DNA from: UBA4427 sp045106235
Lineage (GTDB): Bacteria > Myxococcota_A > UBA9160 > UBA4427
Length of the DNA: 64,000 bases
Assembly: GCA_045106235.1 (NCBI GenBank)
Contig: JBGCEJ010000023.1
Location: 62,001-126,000, forward strand
Reading direction: 5' to 3'
The position numbers were made by a program, and so were the translations under genes. Below the pieces are notes generated by a model that worked only from the letters and a program-made list of their open reading frames with translations, ran no database searches and was not told the DNA's origin. This document shows, one piece after another, positions 34,524-43,005 of the stretch (the first letter of the stretch is position 1; every line of letters starts with the position of its first letter).

Positions 34524-35429
34524 ATGAGATCAAGAGATGTGCAGAACATGCGGGCGGAAGCGCCGGGCGGATTGTCAAGAATCCGTTCGGTCTGCGGACA
34601 GCTCAGCGCACTTCTCGGGATGCTCATGATGGTACTGGGCTCCGCGGCGACGGTGAGCGCCGCGGGTCCCCTCGACCTTCAGAACCCGACGCCTCGCTGG
34701 GTCGAGGTCCGCTTCGAGATCTCCCCGGCCAATCGCCCCGGTCAACTCGATTCAGAATGGAGCGGATCCCGGGCAGCCTATGTCGATCCCCGCGCAGCCG
34801 AGGGCATCGTTGAAGTTCGCATCCCCGCCGAAGAGATCGAAGCGCATCTCCGATCGACGGGAACTGATGCGATTCCGGGCACATTCTCCGAGTTTGTTTG
34901 GACCTTCGATCGTGAGACGGGTCACGTTTTGGCCGCCCAAATGCAGGGCCGAGTGCGCGAGCGCGTCAAGCTCGGCTTTATCCAGACCTCCGCGACGATC
35001 GATATCAAAGTGGATATGACAACGCAGCAAACGGCCGGATTCGCTTCGGAATCTGGCATGCTGGGGATCGAAACCCAGCGCTTTTGCGCGCCGGGCCCCG
35101 TCCGGGCTGGCAGCCGGATCAAGCGGAGTCGCCGCATCAAGGGATGCGTGGGCGTCGAAGCGGCGCCTCTCGATCCTGATCGGGGCTACGTGAATGCCGT
35201 TGGGACCGTTCGGGCAGCCACCGCCGTGGTTGAGATCGAAGCATTTTCGCCGCTCGGCGAGGCGCGCTTCAGTGAACGGGCACTCCCGCCGAATCAGGTG
35301 GTGCCGGCCGCTTACTCAAGAACTGCCGTCGTCTCAGGGGTTGTCTCCGGTGTTTCCCACACAGACGCGGTATGCTCTTCCGGGTTCGACGGTCGCTGTC
35401 TGGCCGATGATCTCGGGGGGGAATCATGA
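34524..35429 (+). CDS. Secreted protein of unknown function
   Basis: 301 residues, start ATG 34524 with AAGGAGG five bases upstream. A signal peptide extends to about residue 46 (LMMVLGSAATVSA). The mature part is beta-rich: a ~120-residue region reminiscent of lipid-binding or YceI-like barrels (FSEFVWTFDRETGHVLAAQM) and a C-terminal region with several Cys (CAPGP, KGCVG, DAVCSSGFDGRC). I do not recognise the family. The stop overlaps the next gene's ATG, so the two secreted proteins are probably made together. Confidence 0.6.
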   Translation: MRSRDVQNMRAEAPGGLSRIRSVCGQLSALLGMLMMVLGSAATVSAAGPLDLQNPTPRWVEVRFEISPANRPGQLDSEWSGSRAAYVDPRAAEGIVEVRIPAEEIEAHLRSTGTDAIPGTFSEFVWTFDRETGHVLAAQMQGRVRERVKLGFIQTSATIDIKVDMTTQQTAGFASESGMLGIETQRFCAPGPVRAGSRIKRSRRIKGCVGVEAAPLDPDRGYVNAVGTVRAATAVVEIEAFSPLGEARFSERALPPNQVVPAAYSRTAVVSGVVSGVSHTDAVCSSGFDGRCLADDLGGES

Positions 35430-35842
35430 AAACTGTTTCGAAGACAATTGTTGCGTCCTTTTCACGTGCGCTTTCAGGTGCGCTCGCATCTTGGGTCGCG
35501 CTCGCATTCCTGATGGCTTTGCCGCACACCGCGCTGGCGGAAGAGTTTGAGCCACTCACGGAAATTACCTGGGCGCATCCCGCACCGGAACGCGTGAGTC
35601 GCTTCGTGGTGATGATCTCGCCCACGAACCAGGCGTCGGCTTCAACGCGTTGGGTCGAAGTCGGAAAGCCGGCTGGCGCGAGCTCTGGCTCGATGCGCTT
35701 CTACACCGCACTCATTCCCGTGGCGAGTGATTCATTCGTCTCGATCGGCGCGGTCGGGATCAACGGCCTGATGAGTTCGATGTCGTCGTTCACCGCTGTG
35801 CCGCCGCCGCGCCCGGGGCAGCCGCTGGTCGTCGACAACTAA
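35426..35842 (+). CDS. Small secreted protein with fibronectin-like domain
   Basis: 138 residues with a signal peptide to about residue 38 (MALPHTALA). The mature domain (ITWAHPAPERVSRFVVMIS ... SFVSIGAVGINGLMSS) matches the pattern of the N-terminal domain of the secreted protein at 27677-28909, suggesting a paralogous module. Coupled to the upstream secreted-protein gene by an ATGA overlap. Function unknown; perhaps a matrix or envelope component. Confidence 0.6.
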   Translation: MKTVSKTIVASFSRALSGALASWVALAFLMALPHTALAEEFEPLTEITWAHPAPERVSRFVVMISPTNQASASTRWVEVGKPAGASSGSMRFYTALIPVASDSFVSIGAVGINGLMSSMSSFTAVPPPRPGQPLVVDN

Positions 35843-35860
35843 GACGCAGCGCCCTGCGCG

Positions 35861-36685
35861 ATGTCTCTTATTTCGAGCGTGCTCTTACTTCACGTGCGCC
35901 TTCTCTTGCGCCCGCTTCCCCGCCCGTTTCTCCGCCCCGGCTCGGGTCTTGCCGAGCGGTTCGGTTCGCCTCGTGTGCGTTATGCGCTGCGGGGATTGCT
36001 GTTGGTTCTGCTCGTGGGGGCCGTTTTCTCTGCGGCAGGTTGTGGGGGGCGGCGTCCGTCTGCGGCTGAACAGACGATGCATCGTGTTGAACAGGGCGAG
36101 AATCTGTACCGGATTGGCCTGCGCTACGGCGTGCCTGCGAAAGAGATCGCGCGAGCGAATGGCATTCGCGACGTGACCTCGCTCCGCGTGGGGCAGCGCC
36201 TTGTGATTCCGAAACGGAGCGGGAGTCGCAGTGGCGGGCTCTCGCCGCGTCAAAAGGAAGAAGCCCGCCGACGTGCGCGCGCTTCGGCAATCGCACAGGG
36301 AGAACTCCAGTTTATGTGGCCCGTGCGGGGAGGGCGCCTGAGCTCGCGCTTCGGTATGCGCAGCGGCCGCCCTCATGAAGGGCTGGATGTCGCCGCTTCG
36401 CGTGGGACAGCGATTCACGCGGCCGAAGCCGGACGCGTCATTCATAGCGGGCGTTTGGGAAGCTATGGGTTGGTCGTAATCGTGAAACATGCAGGGTCCT
36501 ACCGGACCGTGTACGCCCACGCGAGTCGGCTGCTTGTGAAGAAGGGCGCGTTTGTGGAGCGGGGGCAAAAGATCGCCGAGGTCGGCTCGACGGGACGCTC
36601 GACGGGCCCCCATCTCCATTTCGAGATTCGGCGGTCGGAGACGCCCGAGGATCCGCTCGCATATTTGCCGCGCTCGAAGCGCTAG
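35861..36685 (+). CDS. LysM and M23-peptidase lipoprotein (NlpD-like)
   Basis: 274 residues. A lipobox FSAAGC lies at ~55-60, which implies either a long basic N-terminus from ATG 35861 or a later GTG start near 35975 that would give a normal-length lipoprotein signal. A LysM domain (~70-118, MHRVEQGENLYRIGLRYGV ... LVIP) is followed by an M23 domain with HEGLD and HLHFEI, so the zinc ligands appear intact. It is a cell-wall hydrolase, or an amidase activator resembling NlpD but with catalytic residues kept. A hairpin plus T-run directly after the stop looks like its terminator. Confidence 0.85.
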   Translation: MSLISSVLLLHVRLLLRPLPRPFLRPGSGLAERFGSPRVRYALRGLLLVLLVGAVFSAAGCGGRRPSAAEQTMHRVEQGENLYRIGLRYGVPAKEIARANGIRDVTSLRVGQRLVIPKRSGSRSGGLSPRQKEEARRRARASAIAQGELQFMWPVRGGRLSSRFGMRSGRPHEGLDVAASRGTAIHAAEAGRVIHSGRLGSYGLVVIVKHAGSYRTVYAHASRLLVKKGAFVERGQKIAEVGSTGRSTGPHLHFEIRRSETPEDPLAYLPRSKR

Positions 36686-36692
36686 TCCGCCG

Positions 36693-36721
36693 CGGCTTCG
36701 CTGTTAGTTGAAGCCGTTTTT
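36693..36721 (+). terminator. Rho-independent terminator after the LysM/M23 gene
   Basis: CGGCTTC and GAAGCCG form a 7-bp stem around a 10-nt loop, followed by five T. It starts 8 bases after the stop codon and overlaps the 3' end of the convergent GGDEF/EAL gene. Confidence 0.7.
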
Positions 36722-38785
36722 GTCGCGGAAGGCTTCGGCGGGGATCGCAGCGGAGAAGTAGAAGCCTTGCATCTCGTTGCAGCCCTGAGAAGCGAGGAAC
36801 TCGGCCTGGTCGGCGTGTGAGACGCCGGCGGCGATCGGTATGAGGGAGAGGTCGTTCGCCATTCGGATCACGTTGCGCAGGAGGGGGCTGCCTTCTCCGT
36901 CCGGGGCGACCGTCTCAATCAGGCGGCGATCGAGTTTGAGTACGTCGATGGGTTGACTCATGAGTACGGCGAGCGCGGAGTAGCCCTTGCCGAACTCGTC
37001 GAGCACGACCCGGACGCCCATGCGGCGCAGTTCTCCGAGAGATTGTTCGATGGAAGCATCATCGCGAAGGAGTAGGCCTTCCGTGATTTCGATGTCGAGG
37101 AGCTCGGGCGGCAAACCGGACCGCTTGAGCGCGTCCACGACCGCATCGAATACATCATCCTGCTCGAACTGGAGCGGCGAAATGTTGAGCGCCAGACGGC
37201 AGGGCTCTTCCCGGGTGGAGGCCCAGAAGACGGCTTCGCGACATGCAGTGATCAGCGCCCAGCGTCCAAGACGCGTAATGATGCCGCTGTCTTCGGCGAT
37301 GCGCAGGATTTCCTTTTCCGTGACGCGGCCGAGGGTTGGGGACGACCAGCGAATGAGTGCTTCTGCGCCTACGGTCGAGCCTGTCGTGAAGTCGATACGC
37401 GGCTGGTAGTGGAGTTCGATTTCGTCCGCCTCGAGGGCTTGGCGAAGTTCACTCTCGAGGGATAAGCGCCTGACCGCGCCGTCTTCCATGGACTGCTTGA
37501 AGAAGCGGAAGCCGCCCCCGCCGCCCTTTGCGGCATAGAGTGCCGCATCGGCTCGCTTGCGGAGTTCGTCTGTCGTTTGGCCGTCGCCGGGAAAGAGCGA
37601 GATTCCAAGGCTCGCCGAAGGCGTGAGCATTTGGCCAGCGATTTCGACGGGCTCGCGAATGGCTTCGAGCATGCGGCCCGCGACCAATTCTGCGTCCGCG
37701 GGGCCGTGAATGCCTGAGAGCAGTACCGTGAATTCGTCTCCGCCGAGCCGCGAAACGCGTGCTTCGGGGCCAGGGCTTTCGTGATCGAGGCAAACGATAT
37801 CGTTGGCGCGCACTGCATCCGACAAGCGCGCCGAGATCACGCGCAGCAGTTGGTCCCCGGCATCATGGCCCAAGGTGTCGTTGATCAGCTTGAACCGGTC
37901 GAGGTCAATATAAAGAAGGGCCAAGTCCTCGCGTTCGCGCTTCGCGCGGGCGAGGGCGCTCGCTAGGCAATCGTCGAAGAATCGTCGGTTGCCGAGGCCA
38001 GTAAGATCATCGATTCGTGAGCGTGCCTCCGCCTCCGCGAGGCGCTGCATATGATCCGTCATGTCCTCGCAGACGGCGAATACGCGTGCGGAATGACCTT
38101 CGTCGAGCGCGCCAAAGGCACGGCCGCGCGTTCGGAAATGGCGCTGGTGCCCGCGTGCGTCGGTGAGGCGGATCTGTACACAGAAAGGCGTCCCGCTCCG
38201 TGCGGCTTCGAAAAGCGTGCCTGCAAAAAGGGCGCGATCGTCGGAATGGATGCAGTCGAGAAGAGGGCTCGGGGCCATCGTCTCGTCGCTTGTAAAGTGG
38301 CCGATGATCTGGCGCAGCTGGTCCGATGGGCAGAAGGTGCCGGTATCCGGGCGAAAGTCGAAGTAGATCAGGTCCGTTGTGGATTCGAGATGCTGGAGCG
38401 TCGCGGCGGAATGCTTCAGCTCTTCGAAGCGCTGCCAACGGGCCAGGACCGACCTGAGGTGGTCCGGGAGCCTTTCCATCGGCAGCGAGGCGGGCATGAG
38501 TTCGAAGACATGATGATCGATGCTGGGATGGGCGGATTCGCTGGTGGCCGTATGAAGGACGACGGCCGGGGCGCTCGGGTAGGCTTCGGCGATCGAAACG
38601 CAGGTCGAAGCGAGATTCGCGTTGCCCTCTCCGGGGAGCACGAGGATGACCATCGGCGCCGCCGTCGAGAAATCCAGATCGTGGACGCCGAAACCTGCCG
38701 TCTCCAGGAGCCCCGCAACCTCTACGGCGCGCGTCTCATCCTGGGACTGCCAGATGGCGACATCAATTTTCCGATCTTCGGGCAT
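36704..38785 (-). CDS. PAS-GGDEF-EAL cyclic-di-GMP signalling protein with altered EAL site
   Basis: 693 residues. A receiver-like N-terminal domain (~1-120) is followed by a PAS-like domain (~130-250), a GGDEF domain with intact RLGGDEF, and an EAL domain. No RxxD inhibitory site precedes GGDEF. In EAL, GAEALIRW, LNISPLQF, DIEITEG and LKLDR are present, but LDEFGKGY replaces DDFG and AAGVSHA replaces the AEGVE block, losing a metal/catalytic Glu. A diguanylate cyclase with weak or absent phosphodiesterase activity is therefore likely. It is transcribed divergently from a PEP-CTERM gene, so it may regulate matrix production. Confidence 0.85.
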   Translation of the reverse strand: MPEDRKIDVAIWQSQDETRAVEVAGLLETAGFGVHDLDFSTAAPMVILVLPGEGNANLASTCVSIAEAYPSAPAVVLHTATSESAHPSIDHHVFELMPASLPMERLPDHLRSVLARWQRFEELKHSAATLQHLESTTDLIYFDFRPDTGTFCPSDQLRQIIGHFTSDETMAPSPLLDCIHSDDRALFAGTLFEAARSGTPFCVQIRLTDARGHQRHFRTRGRAFGALDEGHSARVFAVCEDMTDHMQRLAEAEARSRIDDLTGLGNRRFFDDCLASALARAKREREDLALLYIDLDRFKLINDTLGHDAGDQLLRVISARLSDAVRANDIVCLDHESPGPEARVSRLGGDEFTVLLSGIHGPADAELVAGRMLEAIREPVEIAGQMLTPSASLGISLFPGDGQTTDELRKRADAALYAAKGGGGGFRFFKQSMEDGAVRRLSLESELRQALEADEIELHYQPRIDFTTGSTVGAEALIRWSSPTLGRVTEKEILRIAEDSGIITRLGRWALITACREAVFWASTREEPCRLALNISPLQFEQDDVFDAVVDALKRSGLPPELLDIEITEGLLLRDDASIEQSLGELRRMGVRVVLDEFGKGYSALAVLMSQPIDVLKLDRRLIETVAPDGEGSPLLRNVIRMANDLSLIPIAAGVSHADQAEFLASQGCNEMQGFYFSAAIPAEAFRDKNGFN

Positions 38786-38856
38786 TGCCTCTCCGTGTGG
38801 CCTTGATCACGCCACATTGGGGGGTATCGGCCAGTACGGGGTGGGGACTAATACCT

Positions 38857-38881
38857 GCAATTTTGATTTAGGGAAAATTGC
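38857..38881. promoter_or_regulatory. AT-rich operator-like dyad between GGDEF/EAL and PEP-CTERM genes
   Basis: GCAATTTT and AAAATTGC are perfect inverted 8-mers separated by 9 bases, in an otherwise GC-rich context. It lies 71 bases upstream of the GGDEF/EAL start and could bind a dimeric regulator. Confidence 0.4.
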
Positions 38882-39160
38882 GTACCTCATGCGCGAGTCG
38901 GGCGGGGTTGCCGGCGGGTTGCGGGTGGCTGTTTCGCTACGTGCACGAGGTGAGGCTAAAACCAGGTCGGAAAAAGCCGTCATTTTCGCAAAAAAAGGTG
39001 TTCCTACTTCGGCCCAAGGGGCACTCATACTCATCGGGACCTGAGTGAAGCAGATTTCCACTTTTGGGTTGAAAAGGGAAAAACACTCCACCCGGGGACT
39101 CCAAAGTTTGAGGGAAATAGACTACAGTTCAACGAGAGCGGTTTCTGGGAAGACCGCTCA

Positions 39161-39176
39161 TGGCCCGTTCCTTGCT
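39161..39176 (+). promoter_or_regulatory. Sigma-54 promoter of the PEP-CTERM gene
   Basis: TGGCCCGTTCCTTGCT matches the consensus TGGCACGNNNNTTGCW at all but one defined position and keeps the GG/GC spacing. Initiation near 39188 would leave an 80-nt leader. PEP-CTERM genes of other bacteria are known to depend on RpoN with the PrsK/PrsR two-component system, so the match is biologically sensible. Confidence 0.6.
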
Positions 39177-39267
39177 AGGTAAGTCTAGTGAGGCGCGGAC
39201 TCAGCGGAAGAGAACGACATGTTCCTGCCCTGAGTGTTAAGCCCAACGCGCATTCAATACGAAAGAG

Positions 39268-40035
39268 ATGAGCAAGATGACCAAGGGAAAATCGGCAAAC
39301 TCACTTTATGCTTCGATCGCCAAGGCTGCGCTCGCAGGAGCGGCTCTGCTTCTCGTGCTGCCTTCCGTCGCTTCAGCAGCGCTCATGACGCTGACCTTTG
39401 ACGACGGCGCGTACGACGAAACGATTCAGTACCCCGGCGGCAACCTTCATGGTCCGTACGACTGGGTCGAATCGAATGGCATCCGCGCGGCAGGCTTCTG
39501 GGCCTTCGACGTTGGTACCCCCGGCGCGATCTTCCAGCAGGGCCATACGCATATCCGCCCGGACTTCCGAGGCAATCGCTTCGAGCGACAGCACTCCTGG
39601 ACGAATGATCTTCAGGGCCTGTATATCTCTCTTGAAGAGGGACAGGCTTTCGACATCGTCTCGATCGACTACTCGATCTTCAGCCGCTCGACGACGGACC
39701 CGCTCATGCAGCAGCTTCCCTTCGCGAACGGCCCCGACGCGGCGCAGCTTCTGCTGACCACGTCTTTCGATCCCACGGCTGCGGACATCGACAGCCAGTG
39801 GACGAATATCGCCGTCGATGATTTCGGACTGCCCTTCACGCCGTGGTTCACGGAGAACATCTCCGGCTTCACGGGCATCACGGGTTTCTACATCACGCAC
39901 AATATCCACCACATGGAACTCGATAACATCGTCCTCAACGTCTACGACGTGGATCCGATTCCGGAGCCCTCGACGGCGCTGCTGATCGGCCTCGGCCTCA
40001 CGGCCCTCGCGTCGAAGCGAGGTCGCGAGGCGTAA
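39268..40035 (+). CDS. PEP-CTERM sorting-domain protein
   Basis: 255 residues with a signal peptide to about residue 36 (LPSVASA). The mature part is a beta-rich domain with many aromatic residues and resembles a carbohydrate-binding jelly roll, though I cannot name a family. The C-terminus is a classical PEP-CTERM tag: P232-E233-P234, a ~16-residue hydrophobic helix, then the basic cluster KRGR. Such proteins are cut and anchored or released by an exosortase and usually belong to the extracellular matrix. A sigma-54 promoter match precedes it and a strong terminator follows. Confidence 0.85.
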   Translation: MSKMTKGKSANSLYASIAKAALAGAALLLVLPSVASAALMTLTFDDGAYDETIQYPGGNLHGPYDWVESNGIRAAGFWAFDVGTPGAIFQQGHTHIRPDFRGNRFERQHSWTNDLQGLYISLEEGQAFDIVSIDYSIFSRSTTDPLMQQLPFANGPDAAQLLLTTSFDPTAADIDSQWTNIAVDDFGLPFTPWFTENISGFTGITGFYITHNIHHMELDNIVLNVYDVDPIPEPSTALLIGLGLTALASKRGREA

Positions 40036-40101
40036 GTCTGGCTCTCGTATATCCCGCCCGGATCGCCGACTGATCGCTTATCTAGTCGGCCCCGCGGTTC
40101 A

Positions 40102-40145
40102 AAAACGGCCGCCTCTGTTCTTCACGGAACCGAGGCGGCCGTTTT
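40102..40145 (+). terminator. Rho-independent terminator after the PEP-CTERM gene
   Basis: AAAACGGCCGCCTC pairs perfectly with GAGGCGGCCGTTTT (14 bp) around a 16-nt loop, with T-runs on both strands, so it could act bidirectionally. A second stem (GGGAGCGG/CCGCTCCC, 40151-40169) lies just before the tRNA gene. Confidence 0.88.
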
Positions 40146-40186
40146 CGTTTGGGAGCGGGGGCCGCTCCCGCTACCTTGTACGGCGT

Positions 40187-40262
40187 GCCCCCGTAGCTCA
40201 GGGGATAGAGCGTCGGTTTCCTAAACCGAGCGTCGCAGGTTCGAGTCCTGCCGGGGGCACCA
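40187..40262 (+). tRNA. tRNA-Arg (anticodon CCT)
   Basis: A complete cloverleaf: acceptor GCCCCCG/CGGGGGC, D arm GCTC/GAGC, anticodon stem TCGGT/ACCGA with loop TTCCTAA (anticodon CCT, reading AGG), T arm GCAGG-TTCGAGT-CCTGC, discriminator A and an encoded CCA (40260-40262). Its 3' part is duplicated at 44073-44121, marking it as an integration site. Confidence 0.95.
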
Positions 40263-40264
40263 TA
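40216..40264 (+). repeat. Left copy of the 49-nt tRNA-derived direct repeat (att-like)
   Basis: From the anticodon arm through CCA and TA. 48 of 49 bases are identical to 44073-44121, with the one difference in the T loop (position 40241). The direct orientation and location at a tRNA 3' end are the usual signature of site-specific integration. Confidence 0.85.
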
Positions 40265-40553
40265 GATGTCGGCTAGATCAGGTGTTTGGGGCGGGGCTCT
40301 AGCGGCGCCGCGCAGTTCAATTGCTCCGCCCGTGCTCCTCGAGAATTGTCATCGCGCCGATCTGAAGAGTTCTCGACTCGCGAATGGTCCGTGCTCCTCG
40401 CGGCCCGGTGTTTCTCCGCTCCGGACCTGTGAAACGAGGGCGTGATACAACATCCTCTCGGTTCTTCGGCTTCATGCTCAGCCGTTGGCAAACATGCCTA
40501 CAACGCGATCCGACGCGCATCTCATGTTGAAGTCGGGCTGGCTGGAGTCTCTG

Positions 40554-42896
40554 ATGCTGCGCTGCTTTATTGCTTTCATTTCAATCTTGCTGATTTCGAT
40601 GGGGTTGCTCTCGACTGCGTCCGCACAGGTCGTGACGGCGCCCATCCGAATCGAGCTCGACACGACGCTGATCGATGCGGTGGGGCTAGCGCCAGCGGAT
40701 CGGGCGCTCCTCGACAATGCGGTGAATCAGGCCGTGCAATGGGCGGAGGAGACGCTCTCGGTCATTCCCATGACGGACCCGATTTCGTATTCAGGCGGCG
40801 GCTGCACTTTTGGTGGGCCTTCAGTGGTGAGCGGGAACGTGACGGGTGCAGATTTCGTGCTCGTGCTTGTTCCGGGGACGCCGAATGCGGCCCCGTTTAT
40901 CGGTATCGGCGGGACGAACGTGGCCGGATCAACTTGCCTAATCGCCCCAGCCGAATTCGATCGGCCCGTAGTGGGCGGGTTGCTCATCAACGTCGACCCA
41001 TTCTATCCGCCGTTCTCGAGTTCCGATGACTATCTCGCTAGTTTCCGACACGAACTTATTCATGCGTTGGTATTCGATTCATTCCTCTTTGATCGTTATC
41101 GAGAAGGGTTGGAGGGGCCGCCCCGAGGCAGTGCCGTGACCACCTCGTATATCCAGAATGGAGCGACGGTGACGGCGGTGACGACGCCGGCCGTCGTGGC
41201 GGCCGCGCAGGAACAATTCGATTGTCCAACGCTGATCGGCGCCGAACTCGAGAACCAGGGGGAGGGCGCCTTAAGTCATTGGGAGGAACGCACCTTCCCC
41301 GATGAACTGATGCATCCGGTCCAGGGACCAGGCCTCGGTCGAGAGGTCGTGAGCGCGGTCACTCTGGCGCTCTTCGAAGATTCCGGATGGTACGAAGTCG
41401 ACTACTCGAAAGCGGGGACGATGTCATACGGCCATGGTCTTGGGTGCGAGATCGCGGTGAATTCCTGTGATGCCTACCCGGCGCTTTACAGTGATGAATA
41501 TTTCTGTAGCGCTCCCGCCGAGGGCCCTTCGCATGACGGGGACTTTGTTGGCTACTGCGGGGTTATTGACTACGGAGTCCCATTGCCTCCGGAGTATCAG
41601 TACTTTTCAGATCCCGCATTAGGAGGGAGCTTACTCGCCGACTTCTGCCCGCGGTTTTCTAGTTTACCGAGGGTGTGTGCTGATCCGGCGGCAACGGGCG
41701 GCCCGCTTGAGTTCTTTGGCCCCGGGAGTAAGGCCTTCCGATCCGGCGCGTCCTCTGAGGCGTATCCGTCGACGACGTCCCTGTGCCACGAGTCGATCTG
41801 TGGAGCCGGCGTCTTGTCGATTCGCGTGGGGGCTGAATGGCTCGACTGTCCGGTGGCCGGGGGGCGTATCGATTTTCCGGGAAGTGCGGTTGCCGTTGAG
41901 TGTCCGCGATTTGGCGCCTACTGCTCGACCTGCGGCGATGGCGTCGCGACGATCGATGAGGGATGTGATGATGGCGGGACTGTTTCGGGCGACGGATGCT
42001 CGGCGACGTGTCAGGTCGAACCAGCCTCCTCGGCATGCGGCATCCTGCGTTGGCGCTTCGATCACTCGTCTGGTGAATCAGCTGTGGACGGCACGGCGAT
42101 TCCCGAATCGGCATGTGGTTTGGATGGTCAGGTGCGAGGAGCGGGTGCGAGTTTTACGGGGGATGCGATCGACCTTCCCGGTGGCGCCAGCGGTTCGGGA
42201 GCAGCTTATGTGGATCTACCAAACGGCATCGTTTCAAGTCTTTCGGACGCAACCTTCGAGGCCTGGTACACACCCACCGGAATCTACAATTGGATGCGTG
42301 TCTTCGATTTCGGGACCACGACGAACGGTGAAGTCCCGCCAAATGTCGCCGGGAACGGGCAGGACTATCTATTCTACTCGGCAGCACGCTTTGGCGACGT
42401 GAACCTTCAGCGGACCGAGATGAGCACCTCGACCGGCTTCTACCGTGAAGATCCAGATCTGCTGTCGACGCTCGGGCAGGGCTACCATGTCGCTGTGGTA
42501 TTCGAATCTGAGGGGGCGGGGCCCGGCCTGCACCAAATCACCACCTACCGAGACGGAGTCCCGATCGCGCAGGGCACGTCCACGTCACCGCTTGCCGACG
42601 TGAACGACGTCAACAACTGGCTCGGACGTTCGAACTTCGGAGGCGATGGTTTCTTCGAGGGCACAATCGAAGAGTTTCGCCTCTACGACCAATCTCTTGA
42701 GTGGGGGGAGGTTCTCTATTCGATCCAGCAAGGGGCAGACGTTGCTGACATCGTTGTTCCGGAGCCGAGATTCGGGGTCGCGTTGATTGGGGCCGCCGGT
42801 GTGTTGGTGACTGCAGCCCGACGCAGACGGCGCGCAGCTGGAGGCGAGGTGGAGTGGGGTGACGGACGTGACGATCGGGCGAGCACAATCTTTTGA
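40554..42896 (+). CDS. Leishmanolysin-like (M8) metalloprotease with Myxococcus Cys-rich repeat, LamG-like domain and PEP-CTERM tag
   Basis: 780 residues from ATG 40554 (GGAG six bases upstream); earlier in-frame starts at 40485-40524 would only lengthen the n-region. A signal peptide ends near residue 25 (STASA). The zinc site is RHELIHALVF (H166, E167, H170) and the third ligand is probably His242 in SHWEERTFPDELM. ALFEDSGWYEVDYS and the Cys pattern match peptidase family M8. A DUF4215-type Cys repeat (CGDGVATIDEGCDDGG ... GDGCSATC) follows, then a LamG/concanavalin-like domain, then PEP at ~736-738 with a hydrophobic helix and RRRRR. An unusual ~20-residue tail follows the basic cluster. 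Predicted to be sorted to the surface by an exosortase. Confidence 0.8.
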   Translation: MLRCFIAFISILLISMGLLSTASAQVVTAPIRIELDTTLIDAVGLAPADRALLDNAVNQAVQWAEETLSVIPMTDPISYSGGGCTFGGPSVVSGNVTGADFVLVLVPGTPNAAPFIGIGGTNVAGSTCLIAPAEFDRPVVGGLLINVDPFYPPFSSSDDYLASFRHELIHALVFDSFLFDRYREGLEGPPRGSAVTTSYIQNGATVTAVTTPAVVAAAQEQFDCPTLIGAELENQGEGALSHWEERTFPDELMHPVQGPGLGREVVSAVTLALFEDSGWYEVDYSKAGTMSYGHGLGCEIAVNSCDAYPALYSDEYFCSAPAEGPSHDGDFVGYCGVIDYGVPLPPEYQYFSDPALGGSLLADFCPRFSSLPRVCADPAATGGPLEFFGPGSKAFRSGASSEAYPSTTSLCHESICGAGVLSIRVGAEWLDCPVAGGRIDFPGSAVAVECPRFGAYCSTCGDGVATIDEGCDDGGTVSGDGCSATCQVEPASSACGILRWRFDHSSGESAVDGTAIPESACGLDGQVRGAGASFTGDAIDLPGGASGSGAAYVDLPNGIVSSLSDATFEAWYTPTGIYNWMRVFDFGTTTNGEVPPNVAGNGQDYLFYSAARFGDVNLQRTEMSTSTGFYREDPDLLSTLGQGYHVAVVFESEGAGPGLHQITTYRDGVPIAQGTSTSPLADVNDVNNWLGRSNFGGDGFFEGTIEEFRLYDQSLEWGEVLYSIQQGADVADIVVPEPRFGVALIGAAGVLVTAARRRRRAAGGEVEWGDGRDDRASTIF

Positions 42897-43005
42897 GCGT
42901 GCTTCTCGGCGGCCTTCTGGAACCACGCTTTGCCAAGCTTTGCAAAGTTCCGGGTGCTCGGAAGCGCCTGAGAGCCCCTCAGCACCCGACTCCCCAGTTT
43001 ACTGC
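42895..43005. repeat. Hairpin-bearing repeat, copy A
   Basis: Shares GCGGCCTTCTG, AACCA, GCTTTGCC, AAGTTCC, GAAG-GCCTGA and CCCCT blocks in order with copy B (43974-44072), an estimated three-quarters identity. It contains a CTGAG/CTCAG hairpin. Its end (CCCCAGTTTACTGC) weakly resembles the tRNA-arm start that follows copy B. Confidence 0.6.

Larger units (their letters stand above)
38786..39267. other. Long intergenic region upstream of the PEP-CTERM gene
   Basis: 482 bp without a credible gene. It contains the dyad at 38857-38881, a GAGCGGT/ACCGCTC hairpin at 39136-39159 and a sigma-54 promoter match at 39161-39176. No GEMM-type cyclic-di-GMP riboswitch consensus is visible despite the neighbouring GGDEF gene. 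Confidence 0.5.

Noticed and set aside
38786..39267. Possible cyclic-di-GMP riboswitch upstream of the PEP-CTERM gene
   Set aside because: Looked for GEMM core sequences because of the GGDEF neighbour; none are present.
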